A DNA stretch of 11,542 bases, taken from Verrucomicrobiales bacterium. GTDB lineage: Bacteria > Verrucomicrobiota > Verrucomicrobiia > Verrucomicrobiales > SKLO01. The DNA lies in NCBI GenBank assembly GCA_007123195.1, contig SKLO01000101.1, forward strand, positions 1-11,542. The letters run 5' to 3'. The translations under genes were made by a program, and so were the position numbers. The notes beneath the pieces were generated by a model that did not search any database, was not told where the DNA came from, and saw only the letters and a list, made by a program, of their open reading frames with translations. Below are positions 1-7,824 of this stretch, in pieces; position 1 is the first letter of the stretch, and each line of letters begins with the position of its first letter.

Positions 1-92
1 ATCTGGGGGACGTTTGCGAGGCGGAATCATGGTCCGGCGAGACATCGGCAGGGCCAGCCAGATCAGCCTGAAATCGGTCAAGTCCCCCCCAC

Positions 93-169
93 TGGTCGGG
101 CTGCCGGGATTCGAACCCGGGGCCTCTTCGTCCCGAACGAAGCGCGCTACCAGGCTGCGCTACAGCCCG
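93..169 (-). tRNA. tRNA-Pro, anticodon CGG
   Basis: Read on the minus strand, this folds as a complete 77-nt cloverleaf. The acceptor arm is CGGGCTG/CAGCCCG, followed by discriminator A and an encoded CCA. The D arm is GCGC/GCGC around a loop containing GG. The anticodon stem is CTTCG/CGAAG with loop TTCGGGA, and the T arm is CCGGG/CCCGG around TTCGAAT. The anticodon CGG (plus-strand positions 133-135) reads proline CCG codons, which are frequent in the neighbouring GC-rich genes. The 3' CCA is genomically encoded. No intron or mismatch is visible. The 92 bases between this gene and the left edge show no U-rich terminator and no gene I can support. Confidence 0.97.
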
Positions 170-188
170 CCGTGTGGTGAGAGCCGTA

Positions 189-217
189 ACCATAGAACGT
201 GTGGTTCGGGTATGCAA
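189..217 (-). promoter_or_regulatory. Putative sigma70 promoter of tRNA-Pro
   Basis: On the minus strand TTGCAT (plus 212-217) and TATGGT (plus 189-194) are separated by exactly 17 bases. Matches to the -35 and -10 consensus are 3/6 and 4/6. Initiation would fall near plus position 182, about a dozen bases before the mature tRNA 5' end at 169, a normal leader for RNase P processing. The call is based on spacing and position; chance occurrence is possible. Confidence 0.4.
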
Positions 218-255
218 CCGGGGATTTCAACCGGTCGGCATTTTGTCCGGTGGGA

Positions 256-283
256 GGCAGGAAACGACCCGCGGTTTCCTGTC
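256..283. repeat. Inverted repeat / hairpin between divergent tRNA-Pro and SNF2 gene
   Basis: CAGGAAAC at 258-265 is the exact reverse complement of GTTTCCTG at 274-281, with an 8-base loop. A further G-C and a G-T pair lengthen the stem to 10 bp on the plus-strand transcript. It lies 67 bases upstream of the SNF2 start and upstream of the proposed tRNA promoter. It has no following T-run in either direction, so it does not look like an intrinsic terminator. It may be an operator, a 5' UTR structure or a relic of a dispersed repeat. Confidence 0.5.
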
Positions 284-349
284 CGCGGTTGCACAGGCGG
301 GGCCTGAGGTGCTAAAGGTGCGGATTGGCCCTGTGCCGCCGACGATTTC

Positions 350-3300
350 ATGACCCCGGAACGAGCCGCCCTAAGTTTTCTCAACCAGTGGAACGGGACT
401 ACCCGCGAGCATGCCACCGCGTTGCAGCGGCAGGGCATGGTGCAGCAGATCTTTGGCAACCGCCAGCTGACCCAGGGTCGGGTGGAGATCGAGGGCGGCT
501 CCTACCATTGCACGCTGCGCTTCATCAACGAGAGTTGGCAGGGCGAGTGCGATCCGCGCGACCACCACGCCCCGACCGCCCTGGCCGCGGTCATGCTGGA
601 GCGGCTGGAACGCGGCGCCGAATTGCCGGAGGCACCCACCGAGGTGGGATCGGACGACGTGCACTCGGTCCTCACCCGGCGGCTGCAGCGCAACCTGGAC
701 GATGAAGAGGAGGAGTTTCTGACCAAGCTCATCAAGCGCTACCAACGCTACACCGCCAGTCGCGAGATCTACTCCACTGATCTCGTCCGCTTGCAGCCGC
801 GGTGGCCGATCGATTCCTACGAGCCGCTGCAGCTGTGGCCGCAACCGCCGGCCAACGTGGTCGAGTTCTGGAATTACCTGGCCTACAACTTCGACAAACG
901 CGGCCTGCGCTGGCCGGAGTTCCTCAACGCGGTCACCGACCTCGACCAGGTGCGGCGCCGGCTCGAGGCCTGGGAACAGGACCGCCTGCAGGGACTGTGG
1001 CGCAAGCGCTTCCAGAAGTTCGGCCGGCGGGACGCGCGGCCCGAATGTGTGCCGCTGGAGCTGCGGCTGCTGGTGACCTTCTCCGAGCTGCGGCTGCAAT
1101 GGCGCCGGCGCCGGGACGACGACGACGGCTGCGCCGACATCGGTGGCCGCGGGTTCCAGACCCTCGAGAACGACGGGCTGGCGTCTTTCATCGAGGATCT
1201 GGAGCACGGCCGCACCCGGCTTGATCCGGATTCCGCTGCGCTCTGGTTTCGTTTCATCGAGCAATGGCGCCGTTCAGGTCAGGTGCGGTTGCGCCTCGAA
1301 GACCGGCAGCACGGCCAATGGCTCGCCGACCTGTGGCAGGACGGTGCTCTGGAACCGCGGCTGCGGTCGCTCGACGAGGCCGCGTTCCGCCGCGAGCCGA
1401 CCGCCCTTTGCTGGCAATGTAGCGCCAGCGGCAACGGCCACAGCTACCGGCTTCGGTTGATGCACGGCAACCACGGCCCGCCGCTGCCGCACTCGGTGCG
1501 GGCGCTGCCCGGCAGCCACCGCACCTTCTACCTCGCCGACGACTGCCTGTTCGAGGGACCGCCCTGGTGGGATGATGACACCGAAGTGCTGCCCGAATAC
1601 GAGGTGCCGGCGGGCCTGATCGAAAGCGACCAGGGACTCGAATTCCTGCAGTCGATCGAGGCCGGCATCGACGACGAACTGGCGGCCCGGGTGGAGGAAA
1701 TCCCGGTGCGGCTGCGGTTGCAGGCCAACCTCACCGACCCCAGCGCGCCTGGTGCGCGCGAACACCTGCTGTTGCGCGTGGTCGGCGCCGACCCCAGCGG
1801 CCGCCACGTCGAGCAACTCGGCCCCGACGGCTGGACCGTCACCCGCCAGATCCCGCCGGAGCCGGGGTGCCTGCGCCGGTTTGACCGCTCCCGGTTGCGC
1901 GGTGTCTACGCCCTGTTGGAGCCGCTCCAGCTCAGCTATGACCAGTCCCAGCAGCTGTTCCGCGCTCGCATCACCAAGGCCTTTCCCGAGCGCTTCCACC
2001 AGTGGCTGCAGTCGCTGCCGGCCGATGTGCCGCTGGAACTCGACGCCGCCCTTGAATCGCTGCGCTCCGGCCCGCTCAAGGCGCGGCTCGATGTGCAATT
2101 GTCAGGGTCGCCCGACGCCGACTGGTTCGACCTGCAGCTGGCACTCGACGTCGATCTCGACGAGTATCAACTCAGCCGCCAGGAGCTGAAGGAGCTGATC
2201 GCCGCGCGCGGAGGTTTTGTCCGTGCCAGCGACGGCCGCTGGCACCGGCTGGAACTGGACCTCAGCGAGGACCAGGCTCGCTCGGTGGAGCACCTCGGCA
2301 TCGATGCCTTCGATCCCGGCGGTTCGCGCCAGCGGCTGCACGCGGCCCAGTTGGCCGACGCCGCCACCCGCCACCTGTTCAGCGGCAGCCAGCGCGACCT
2401 GGCGCTGGAGGCGGCGCGGCGCATCTCGCTGGAGGTCCGCCCGGCGGTGCCGACCGGCTTGAACGTCAGCCTGCGCCCCTACCAAATCCAGGGCTTCCAA
2501 TTCCTCGCCTACCTGTCGGAAAACCGCTTCGGCGGCATCCTGGCCGACGACATGGGCCTCGGCAAGACCGTGCAGACCATCACCTGGCTGTTGTGGCTTA
2601 AGCGCGCGCGCGAGCCGGGTTGCGGTCGCGGGCTCAACCTGGTGGTGTGCCCGAAGAGCGTGGTCGACGTCTGGCTGTCGGAAGTGCCCAAAGCCACGCC
2701 CGACCTGCGCATCCGCGCGCTCGAGGATACCGCCGGACCGCCGCCCGACCTCGCCGACACCGACATCCTGTGCATCAATTACGCCCAGCTGCGGGGCTGC
2801 GCCGACTGGTTGCAGCCGGTGCCCTGGCAGGCGGTGGTGCTGGACGAGGGCCAGCACATCAAGAATCCCGACAGCCTCGCCGCCCGCACCGCGCGCAGCC
2901 TCCAGGCGGAACACCGGGTGGTGTTGACCGGCACCCCGATCGAAAACCGCCTGCTCGACATCTGGTCGCTGATGGAGTTCGCCATGCCCGAGGTGCTCGG
3001 CGCACGCGGCGTGTTCCGCAAGCGCTTCGATCGCCGCCGGGACCCGCAGGCCCACGTCCGCCTGGCCGCCCGGCTGCGCCCGTTCCTGTTGCGCCGGACC
3101 AAACGTCAGGTGGCGCCGGAACTGCCGGCGCGCTCCGAGGAGGTCCTGCTCACCGACCTCACCGAGACCCAGCGAGCGCTCTACGACCGCGAACTCGACC
3201 ACATCCGGGGGGTGCTGCTCAAGTCGGCTGACGACCGCAGCCTCAACGAGAACCGTTTTGCCATCCTTCAGGGGCTCACCCGGCTGCGCCAGATCTGCTG

Positions 3301-3934
3301 CCACCCGGGCCTGCTCGACGGCGGCGACACCGCCGACATCGAGGCCAGCGCCAAGCTGGAAAACCTGCTCGAACTCATCGACCAGCTCCGCGCCGAGGGG
3401 CACAAGGTGCTGGTCTTTTCCCAGTTCGTGCGCATGCTCGAGGTCGTCCGCAGCGTGCTGCAGAAGCGGCGCATCCCTTTCTCCATGCTCACCGGCAAGA
3501 CCACCGACCGCGGCCGCCTGGTCGAGGAATTCCAGGCCAGCGACGACGCCCGCGTGTTCCTGCTGTCACTCAAGGCCGGTGGCTCCGGCCTGAACCTGAC
3601 CGCGGCCTCCTATGTCGTGTTGTTCGATCCATGGTGGAATCCGGCGGTTGAGAACCAGGCCATCGACCGCACCCACCGCATCGGCCAGCGCAATCCGGTC
3701 ACCGCCTACCGCCTGATCTCGCGCGGCACGGTGGAGGCCAAGATCCGCGCCATGCAGGAATACAAGGCCGCTCTGGCCGGCGACATCCTCAGCGACGAGG
3801 CGTTCGGCCGCAGCCTGACCCGCGACGACCTCCGCTACCTGCTCGACCTCGGGCCGGCCGGGGCCGCGGCCCACGCCGGCGGCATTCTGGGGGATGAGGA
3901 TGACGCCGGCCATCCCCTCGCGCCCGCCCGCTGA
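350..3934 (+). CDS. SNF2-family DNA-dependent ATPase (DEAD/DEAH superfamily 2)
   Basis: This 1194-residue protein is a Swi2/Snf2-type double-stranded DNA translocase, cytoplasmic and nucleoid-acting. Its cellular role (remodelling of protein-DNA complexes, transcription or repair) is not known from sequence. The ATPase core begins near residue 704 (LRPYQIQGF). Walker A/motif I is DMGLGKT (734-740), motif II is DEGQ (832-835) in place of the commoner DEAQ/DEAH, motif III is LTGTPIENR (859-867), and motif VI is DRTHRIGQ (1106-1113), so both RecA-like lobes are complete. Residues about 40-85 resemble a degenerate SWIM zinc finger, and 100-700 correspond to the poorly conserved region usual in bacterial SNF2 proteins. 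The ATG at 350 is the first start of the frame. No Shine-Dalgarno sequence precedes it. It appears monocistronic: 134 bases separate it from the next gene, which has its own promoter candidate. Confidence 0.95.
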   Translation: MTPERAALSFLNQWNGTTREHATALQRQGMVQQIFGNRQLTQGRVEIEGGSYHCTLRFINESWQGECDPRDHHAPTALAAVMLERLERGAELPEAPTEVGSDDVHSVLTRRLQRNLDDEEEEFLTKLIKRYQRYTASREIYSTDLVRLQPRWPIDSYEPLQLWPQPPANVVEFWNYLAYNFDKRGLRWPEFLNAVTDLDQVRRRLEAWEQDRLQGLWRKRFQKFGRRDARPECVPLELRLLVTFSELRLQWRRRRDDDDGCADIGGRGFQTLENDGLASFIEDLEHGRTRLDPDSAALWFRFIEQWRRSGQVRLRLEDRQHGQWLADLWQDGALEPRLRSLDEAAFRREPTALCWQCSASGNGHSYRLRLMHGNHGPPLPHSVRALPGSHRTFYLADDCLFEGPPWWDDDTEVLPEYEVPAGLIESDQGLEFLQSIEAGIDDELAARVEEIPVRLRLQANLTDPSAPGAREHLLLRVVGADPSGRHVEQLGPDGWTVTRQIPPEPGCLRRFDRSRLRGVYALLEPLQLSYDQSQQLFRARITKAFPERFHQWLQSLPADVPLELDAALESLRSGPLKARLDVQLSGSPDADWFDLQLALDVDLDEYQLSRQELKELIAARGGFVRASDGRWHRLELDLSEDQARSVEHLGIDAFDPGGSRQRLHAAQLADAATRHLFSGSQRDLALEAARRISLEVRPAVPTGLNVSLRPYQIQGFQFLAYLSENRFGGILADDMGLGKTVQTITWLLWLKRAREPGCGRGLNLVVCPKSVVDVWLSEVPKATPDLRIRALEDTAGPPPDLADTDILCINYAQLRGCADWLQPVPWQAVVLDEGQHIKNPDSLAARTARSLQAEHRVVLTGTPIENRLLDIWSLMEFAMPEVLGARGVFRKRFDRRRDPQAHVRLAARLRPFLLRRTKRQVAPELPARSEEVLLTDLTETQRALYDRELDHIRGVLLKSADDRSLNENRFAILQGLTRLRQICCHPGLLDGGDTADIEASAKLENLLELIDQLRAEGHKVLVFSQFVRMLEVVRSVLQKRRIPFSMLTGKTTDRGRLVEEFQASDDARVFLLSLKAGGSGLNLTAASYVVLFDPWWNPAVENQAIDRTHRIGQRNPVTAYRLISRGTVEAKIRAMQEYKAALAGDILSDEAFGRSLTRDDLRYLLDLGPAGAAAHAGGILGDEDDAGHPLAPAR

Positions 3935-4031
3935 AGCCGCCGTCGGCGCAACATGCCCCATCACCATGCCGGTGACAGCGCTGCAACGTCTGAACAGGCC
4001 TTCATCCTTTGCCGGTTCGGCCCTGATCCGG

Positions 4032-4060
4032 TTGCGTGCCTGCCGCGCCGGACGTATACA
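4032..4060 (+). promoter_or_regulatory. Putative promoter of the sulfurtransferase-sufE unit, giving a leaderless mRNA
   Basis: TTGCGT (4032-4037) and TATACA (4055-4060) are separated by 17 bases. The -10 hexamer matches the TATAAT consensus at 4 of 6 positions. Initiation 7-9 bases downstream would fall at about 4067-4069, on or next to the ATG at 4069. This supports the ATG rather than the in-frame GTG at 4036, which lies inside the promoter. Confidence 0.4.
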
Positions 4061-4068
4061 GGTCTGAC

Positions 4069-4938
4069 ATGAACGACAAGATCGCCGCCTACGCCCATCC
4101 CGAAGTTTTGGTCGATACCGACTGGCTTGCCGCCCATCTCGAGGATCCGTCGGTGCGGGTGATTGAGAGCAACGAGGACATCCTGCTCTACGACACCGGC
4201 CACATTCCCGGCGCGGTGCACATCGACTGGCGCCGCGACCTGAACGATGCCACCATTCGCGACTACGTCGACGAGGACGGGTTCGCCGTGTTGTGCTCGC
4301 GCCACGGCATCACACCGGACACCAACGTTGTGTTTTACGGCGACAAGTCCAACTGGTGGGCCTGCTATGCGTTCTGGGTATTCCAGCTGTTCGGCCATGA
4401 CCAAGCCAGGGTGCTCGACGGCGGCCGCGCCAAGTGGGAGGTCGAGGGCCGGACGATGACCCGGGAGAAACCCGCTTATGCGCCCAGCGACTACCCGCGC
4501 CCGGCCAGGCGTCGCGACGACGAGATCCGCGCGTTTCAGGACCAGACTCTGGCCCACATGCGCGCCGGCGGGCCGATGGTCGACGTGCGCTCGCCGGGTG
4601 AGTTCAGCGGCGAGATCACCCACATGCCCGAGTATCCCCAGGAAGGCGTGCTGCGCGGCGGTCACATCCCCGGCGCCGTCAGTTGCCCATGGGCCCGCGC
4701 CGCCCAGGAGGACGGCACCTTCAAGCCGGTGGAACAACTGCGCGGCATCTACCAGGGCGAACTCGGACTCGGCGAGGACGATGACATCATCGCCTACTGC
4801 CGCATCGGCGAGCGCTCCAGCCACACCTGGTTCGTGCTGAAATACCTGCTGGGCTACAACCGCGTGCGCAACTACGACGGCTCCTGGACCGAATGGGGCA
4901 ACATGGTCAGGACCCCCATTGAACGGACCGCCGGCTGA
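4069..4938 (+). CDS. Tandem-rhodanese sulfurtransferase (thiosulfate/3-mercaptopyruvate type)
   Basis: This 289-residue cytosolic enzyme has two rhodanese domains, the usual architecture and length of thiosulfate and 3-mercaptopyruvate sulfurtransferases, which move sulfane sulfur to an acceptor through a cysteine persulfide. The N-terminal domain (about 10-130, with [11 protein letters not shown]) is catalytically dead: the loop equivalent to the active site reads FYGDKS, with Asp92 in the cysteine position. The C-terminal domain carries the active loop C244-R-I-G-E-R-S, followed by SSHTWF and [10 protein letters not shown]. This signature resembles the actinobacterial CysA/SseA group more than E. 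coli SseA. The loop alone does not settle whether the donor is thiosulfate or mercaptopyruvate. The ATG at 4069 fits conserved N-termini of the family (YAHPEVLV). sufE follows after 38 bases on the same strand, suggesting co-transcription and a role in supplying sulfur for Fe-S or other thio-cofactor synthesis. Confidence 0.93.
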   Translation: MNDKIAAYAHPEVLVDTDWLAAHLEDPSVRVIESNEDILLYDTGHIPGAVHIDWRRDLNDATIRDYVDEDGFAVLCSRHGITPDTNVVFYGDKSNWWACYAFWVFQLFGHDQARVLDGGRAKWEVEGRTMTREKPAYAPSDYPRPARRRDDEIRAFQDQTLAHMRAGGPMVDVRSPGEFSGEITHMPEYPQEGVLRGGHIPGAVSCPWARAAQEDGTFKPVEQLRGIYQGELGLGEDDDIIAYCRIGERSSHTWFVLKYLLGYNRVRNYDGSWTEWGNMVRTPIERTAG

Positions 4939-4976
4939 GCCGGACGAGACCTGCTGCCACCCATTCCGCTGCCGTC

Positions 4977-5444
4977 ATGAGCCGTTATCCCGCCGCGCTG
5001 GATGAAATCATCGAGTTGTTCGAGATGCTGTCCGAGGAGGAGCGGCGCGAGCTGCTGATCTCCTATGCCGACGCCGCCGTGCGCCACGAGCCGGCCGGGG
5101 ACGAGGTGTTCGACCTCGAGGACGTGCGCAAGGACGAGGAGTGCACCGACACCGTCGGCGTGTTCCTGCGGGTGGACGAGGCGGACGGCGACCGGGTGGA
5201 GTTCCGCATCAGCCTCGGATCCAAGGTGCAGACCCTGACGCGCGCGATGACCGCCATCCTTTGCAAGGGACTCAATGGCACTCGCGCCGGCGCCGTGCTC
5301 GACGTGCCGGCCGACTTCGTGCCCCGAATCGTCGGCGCCGAGCTGGTGCGGCTCCGCAGCCAGACCGTCTACTACGTCCTCGGCCGCATGAAGGCGGCGG
5401 TCAAGGTCTACCTCAACCGCCGTCGCGCCGCCGCCGCTGGCTGA
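4977..5444 (+). CDS. sufE: SufE-type sulfur acceptor protein
   Basis: This 155-residue SufE-domain protein belongs to the family that takes persulfide sulfur from the cysteine desulfurase SufS and passes it to the SufBCD scaffold for Fe-S assembly. The N-terminal helix (YPAALDEIIELFEMLS) and the motif around Cys56 (DEECTDTVGVFL), aligning with the acceptor cysteine of SufE (Cys51 in E. coli), support the call. A second cysteine, Cys96, lies in the segment ILCKGLNG. Length is close to the family norm of about 140-150, with a basic, alanine-rich tail. No sufS, sufB, sufC or sufD gene is in the window; the partner here is the upstream sulfurtransferase. A strong terminator begins two bases after the stop, so this is the end of the transcription unit. 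The start at 4977 lacks a Shine-Dalgarno sequence; translation may be coupled to or re-initiated from the upstream gene. Confidence 0.9.
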   Translation: MSRYPAALDEIIELFEMLSEEERRELLISYADAAVRHEPAGDEVFDLEDVRKDEECTDTVGVFLRVDEADGDRVEFRISLGSKVQTLTRAMTAILCKGLNGTRAGAVLDVPADFVPRIVGAELVRLRSQTVYYVLGRMKAAVKVYLNRRRAAAAG

Positions 5445-5445
5445 A

Positions 5446-5482
5446 CGGCGCGGCTCCTGATCGCTCGCGCCGGATTATTTTT
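5446..5482 (+). terminator. Rho-independent terminator after sufE
   Basis: CGGCGCG (5446-5452) pairs perfectly with CGCGCCG (5466-5472), a 7-bp all-GC stem with a 13-base loop. Two bases later comes the T-rich tract TTATTTTT (5475-5482). The tract stands out in this GC-rich sequence and sits directly behind the sufE stop codon. It separates the sulfur-transfer pair from the thioredoxin gene, and shows that the TTG at 5481 is not the start of that gene. Confidence 0.85.
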
Positions 5483-5561
5483 GAGGAATATCCCCTCGGA
5501 CCGTGTCTCATTCCCGTGGACGCCTTCCGAGGCTCCCTGTCATTGCCAAACCAACACCATC

Positions 5562-6071
5562 ATGAAATCCGCCACCACATCCATCCACTCCACCCTCCGC
5601 CGCGTGCTTGGTCTCGCCGCCGGGGTTTGCCTCGCCGCCGCCGGCCTGTCCGCCCTCACCGCCCAGGCGGAGGAGAAAGCCGACGAAAACGAACTTCAGT
5701 GGGAGACCAACATCGACGCGGCCAAGAAGCGCTCCGCCGACGAGGGCAAGCCGATCCTCGTCGACTTCACCGGATCCGACTGGTGCGGCTGGTGCATCCG
5801 CCTCAAGGACGAGGTGTTCTCCAAGGACGAGTTCAAGGCCTACGCCGGCGAGAATCTGGTGCTGCTGGAAATCGATTTCCCCCGGCGCACCGAACTGCCC
5901 CGCGAGCAGGCGGTCCACAACCAGCAACTGATGCAGCAATACGGCGTGCGCGGCTTTCCGACCATCCTCTTGATTGACAAGGACGGCGAGGTCCTCGGCC
6001 GCACCGGCTACCGCCCCGGCGGTCCCGAGGCCTATGTCGACCACCTCAAGGAACTGCTGCCGGCCGGCTGA
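5562..6071 (+). CDS. Exported thioredoxin-fold protein with CGWC active site
   Basis: This 169-residue protein is predicted to be a periplasmic thiol-disulfide reductase or isomerase-like protein; its partner is unknown. The N-terminus is a classical signal peptide: a basic start (MKSATTSIHSTLRR), a hydrophobic core to about residue 32, and an AQA cleavage site after Ala36, giving EEKADE as the mature start. The thioredoxin domain follows with active site W-C75-G-W-C78 in the context FTGSDWCGWC, and the conserved cis-proline in GFPT (Pro133). The FTGSDWCGWC context resembles the DsbD-gamma/thioredoxin_7-like proteins common in the PVC group. The ATG at 5562 is chosen because the signal peptide starts there; an in-frame TTG at 5481 would add 27 poorly signal-like residues and lies in the terminator. 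No membrane segment follows the signal, so it is soluble or released. It has an independent position between two terminators. Confidence 0.9.
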   Translation: MKSATTSIHSTLRRVLGLAAGVCLAAAGLSALTAQAEEKADENELQWETNIDAAKKRSADEGKPILVDFTGSDWCGWCIRLKDEVFSKDEFKAYAGENLVLLEIDFPRRTELPREQAVHNQQLMQQYGVRGFPTILLIDKDGEVLGRTGYRPGGPEAYVDHLKELLPAG

Positions 6072-6090
6072 CTTGTCCGGGTGATGCGTC

Positions 6091-6133
6091 GGGTGGGCGG
6101 GCATTGCCCGCTTGTGGAACGGCACCGCCACCC
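6091..6133. terminator. Bidirectional terminator-like hairpin between convergent genes
   Basis: GCGGGC (6097-6102) pairs with GCCCGC (6106-6111) around the loop ATT. The outer arms GGGTGG (6091-6096) and CCACCC (6128-6133) can enclose it in a longer, interrupted stem. It lies in the 78-base gap between the thioredoxin and crtI stop codons, where either transcript would need to end. T-runs are poor (only TTGT on the plus side), so intrinsic termination is uncertain. Confidence 0.45.
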
Positions 6134-6149
6134 GGCGCGCACCCTGGTT

Positions 6150-7724
6150 TCACCGGATCAAGCCCGCCGCCACCTCGTTCCCATGGGGGATCACGCGATC
6201 GAGCAGCTTGGCGCTGCTGAGCACGCCGGGCAGGCCGGCGCCGGGATGGGTGCCGGCCCCGGCGAAGTAGAGGCCCTCGACATCCTCGCTGACGTTGTGC
6301 GGCCGGAACCAGGCACTCTGCGTCAGGATGGGTTCGAATTGGAACGCCGATCCCGCATAGGCGTCAAGTTCGGTGACGAATTCCACCGGCGTCATGATGC
6401 GGCGCGTAACCACGTGGCGGCGCAGGTCGGGTGCCAGTTTTTCCAGTGATTCAAGGATGCGGTCGGCGTAGCGCTCGCGCTGCGATTCCCAGTCGACGCC
6501 CCCTTCGAGATTCGGTACCGGCGACAGCACGTAGAAGCTTTCGCATCCATCGGGAGCCATGGCGGGGTCGGTGCGGGTCGGGGCGTGAAGGTAGAGGGAA
6601 AAGTCTTCGGCGAGCACCTTGTGGCGGAAGATGTCGTCGAGCAGCCCCTTGTAGCGCGGGCCGAGCACAATGGTGTGGTGGGCCAGTTCCGGATACAGGC
6701 GGTCGGTGCCGAAATAGAGCACGAACAGGCCCATCGAGTAGCTCATGCGCTCGAGCTTGCGGTCGGTCCACTTGCGCCGGTGCTCCGGTCGAATCAGCTT
6801 GCGGTAGGTGTTGGCGACGTCGCTGTTGGCCACCACGGTCCCTGCTTGCAACCGCTCGCCGGAGGCCAGCCGCACGCCGGAAACCTGCCGGCGCTCCACC
6901 TCGATCTCCTCCACCCGACAGTTGAGCCGCAGCCGCCCGCCCATGTCCTCGAACAGCCTGACCAGAGCCTGGACGACGGCGCCGGTGCCGCCCATCGCGT
7001 AATGCACGCCCCACTCGCGCTCGAGGTAGTGGATCATGCCGTAGATGGAACTGGATTGGAACGGGTTGCCGCCGATCAGCAGCGGATGGAAGCTGAACAC
7101 GACCCGCAGGGCGGGGTCGGTGAAGAACTTCGACACCATGCCATGCACGCTGCGGTCGGCGCGCAGCCGGGCGAGATCGGGCGCAATCCTCAGCATGTCG
7201 GTGATGCTGGAGAACGGCTGGTCGGCGAGGTCGGTGAAGGCGCGGTCGAAGATGGCACGCGAATGGGCGACGAAGGCGTCGTAGGAGGCCTCGTCGGCCG
7301 GGTTGAAGCGGCGGATCTCGTTCCTGAGGTGCTGCTCGTCGCCGTTGTAGTCGAACACCCGGCCGTCATCGAACACGATCCGGTAGTAGGGATCGCAGGG
7401 CACGATCCGCAAGCCGTAGTCCTCCTTGCTGCGGCCGCCCAGTGCGAACAACTCGTCGATCAGGAACGGCGCGGTGATGATGGTAGGCCCGGCGTCGAAC
7501 CTGAAGCCGTCCTGCTCGTAGACATAGGCGCGCCCGCCGGGCTTGTCGCGCATTTCCAACAGGGTGACGTCATACCCGCGCGCCTGCAGGCGGAGGGCGG
7601 AGCCGAGGCCGCCGAAGCCGCTGCCGATGACGATGGCCGGCGGCCGGCCGGAGGATCCGGAGTCACTGGAACGAGCTTTGGCGCCGGCCGGAACCGTGGG
7701 CGGGGTCAGGGTGGAAACAGTCAT
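6150..7724 (-). CDS. crtI: Phytoene desaturase-family FAD oxidoreductase (CrtI type)
   Basis: This 524-residue carotenoid desaturase introduces conjugated double bases of the polyene by FAD-dependent dehydrogenation, in bacteria as a membrane-associated enzyme. The N-terminal Rossmann nucleotide-binding motif is GSGFGG (34-39), with acidic E57 at the end of the second strand and KPGGRA following. FDAGPT (76-81), GGTGAVVQ (245-252) and the C-terminal FAD-binding signature GLYFAGAGTHPGAG (484-497) then PGVLSSAK are hallmark CrtI motifs. A Ser/Pro/Ala-rich extension of about 28 residues precedes the Rossmann fold and is longer than in typical CrtI (about 490-510 residues). It lies 100 bases downstream of the prenyl synthetase gene on the same strand, probably in one operon. 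The substrate (C40 phytoene, C30 diapophytoene, or a later carotenoid) cannot be fixed from sequence, and no phytoene or squalene synthase is nearby. CrtN, CrtD or similar family members are alternatives. Confidence 0.93.
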   Translation of the reverse strand: MTVSTLTPPTVPAGAKARSSDSGSSGRPPAIVIGSGFGGLGSALRLQARGYDVTLLEMRDKPGGRAYVYEQDGFRFDAGPTIITAPFLIDELFALGGRSKEDYGLRIVPCDPYYRIVFDDGRVFDYNGDEQHLRNEIRRFNPADEASYDAFVAHSRAIFDRAFTDLADQPFSSITDMLRIAPDLARLRADRSVHGMVSKFFTDPALRVVFSFHPLLIGGNPFQSSSIYGMIHYLEREWGVHYAMGGTGAVVQALVRLFEDMGGRLRLNCRVEEIEVERRQVSGVRLASGERLQAGTVVANSDVANTYRKLIRPEHRRKWTDRKLERMSYSMGLFVLYFGTDRLYPELAHHTIVLGPRYKGLLDDIFRHKVLAEDFSLYLHAPTRTDPAMAPDGCESFYVLSPVPNLEGGVDWESQRERYADRILESLEKLAPDLRRHVVTRRIMTPVEFVTELDAYAGSAFQFEPILTQSAWFRPHNVSEDVEGLYFAGAGTHPGAGLPGVLSSAKLLDRVIPHGNEVAAGLIR

Positions 7725-7824
7725 GACAGTTGTCTTTTTCGTAAACGTTGGTTGGCCGGGTGATCACCATTCGCGTGCCATGGACATGTGGACGCAGCCG
7801 GTCGGAGAATCCCGGACGAAGCGC

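Noticed and set aside
1..81. Possible start of a minus-strand gene running off the left edge (TTG at 81, ATG at 45 or 30; reads MSRRTMIPPRKRPPD)
   Set aside because: Only up to 27 codons are visible and nothing identifies a protein. It may be real but cannot be supported from this window.
371..1264. Long antisense open frame (297 codons) opposite the SNF2 gene, and similar ones at 1274-2098 and 2102-3403
   Set aside because: High GC leaves few stops on the complementary strand. The translations are compositionally biased with no recognisable domain, while the plus-strand frame has all SNF2 motifs.
3961..3975. TCACC/GGTGA hairpin after the SNF2 gene as a terminator
   Set aside because: Only five base pairs, no T-run, and 26 bases past the stop; too weak to call.
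5481..5561. TTG start at 5481 for the thioredoxin gene
   Set aside because: It lies in the T-tract of the sufE terminator and would bury the signal peptide behind 27 extra residues.
6585..7763. 392-codon open frame opposite crtI
   Set aside because: Complement of an unambiguous CrtI gene; no family resemblance in the translation.
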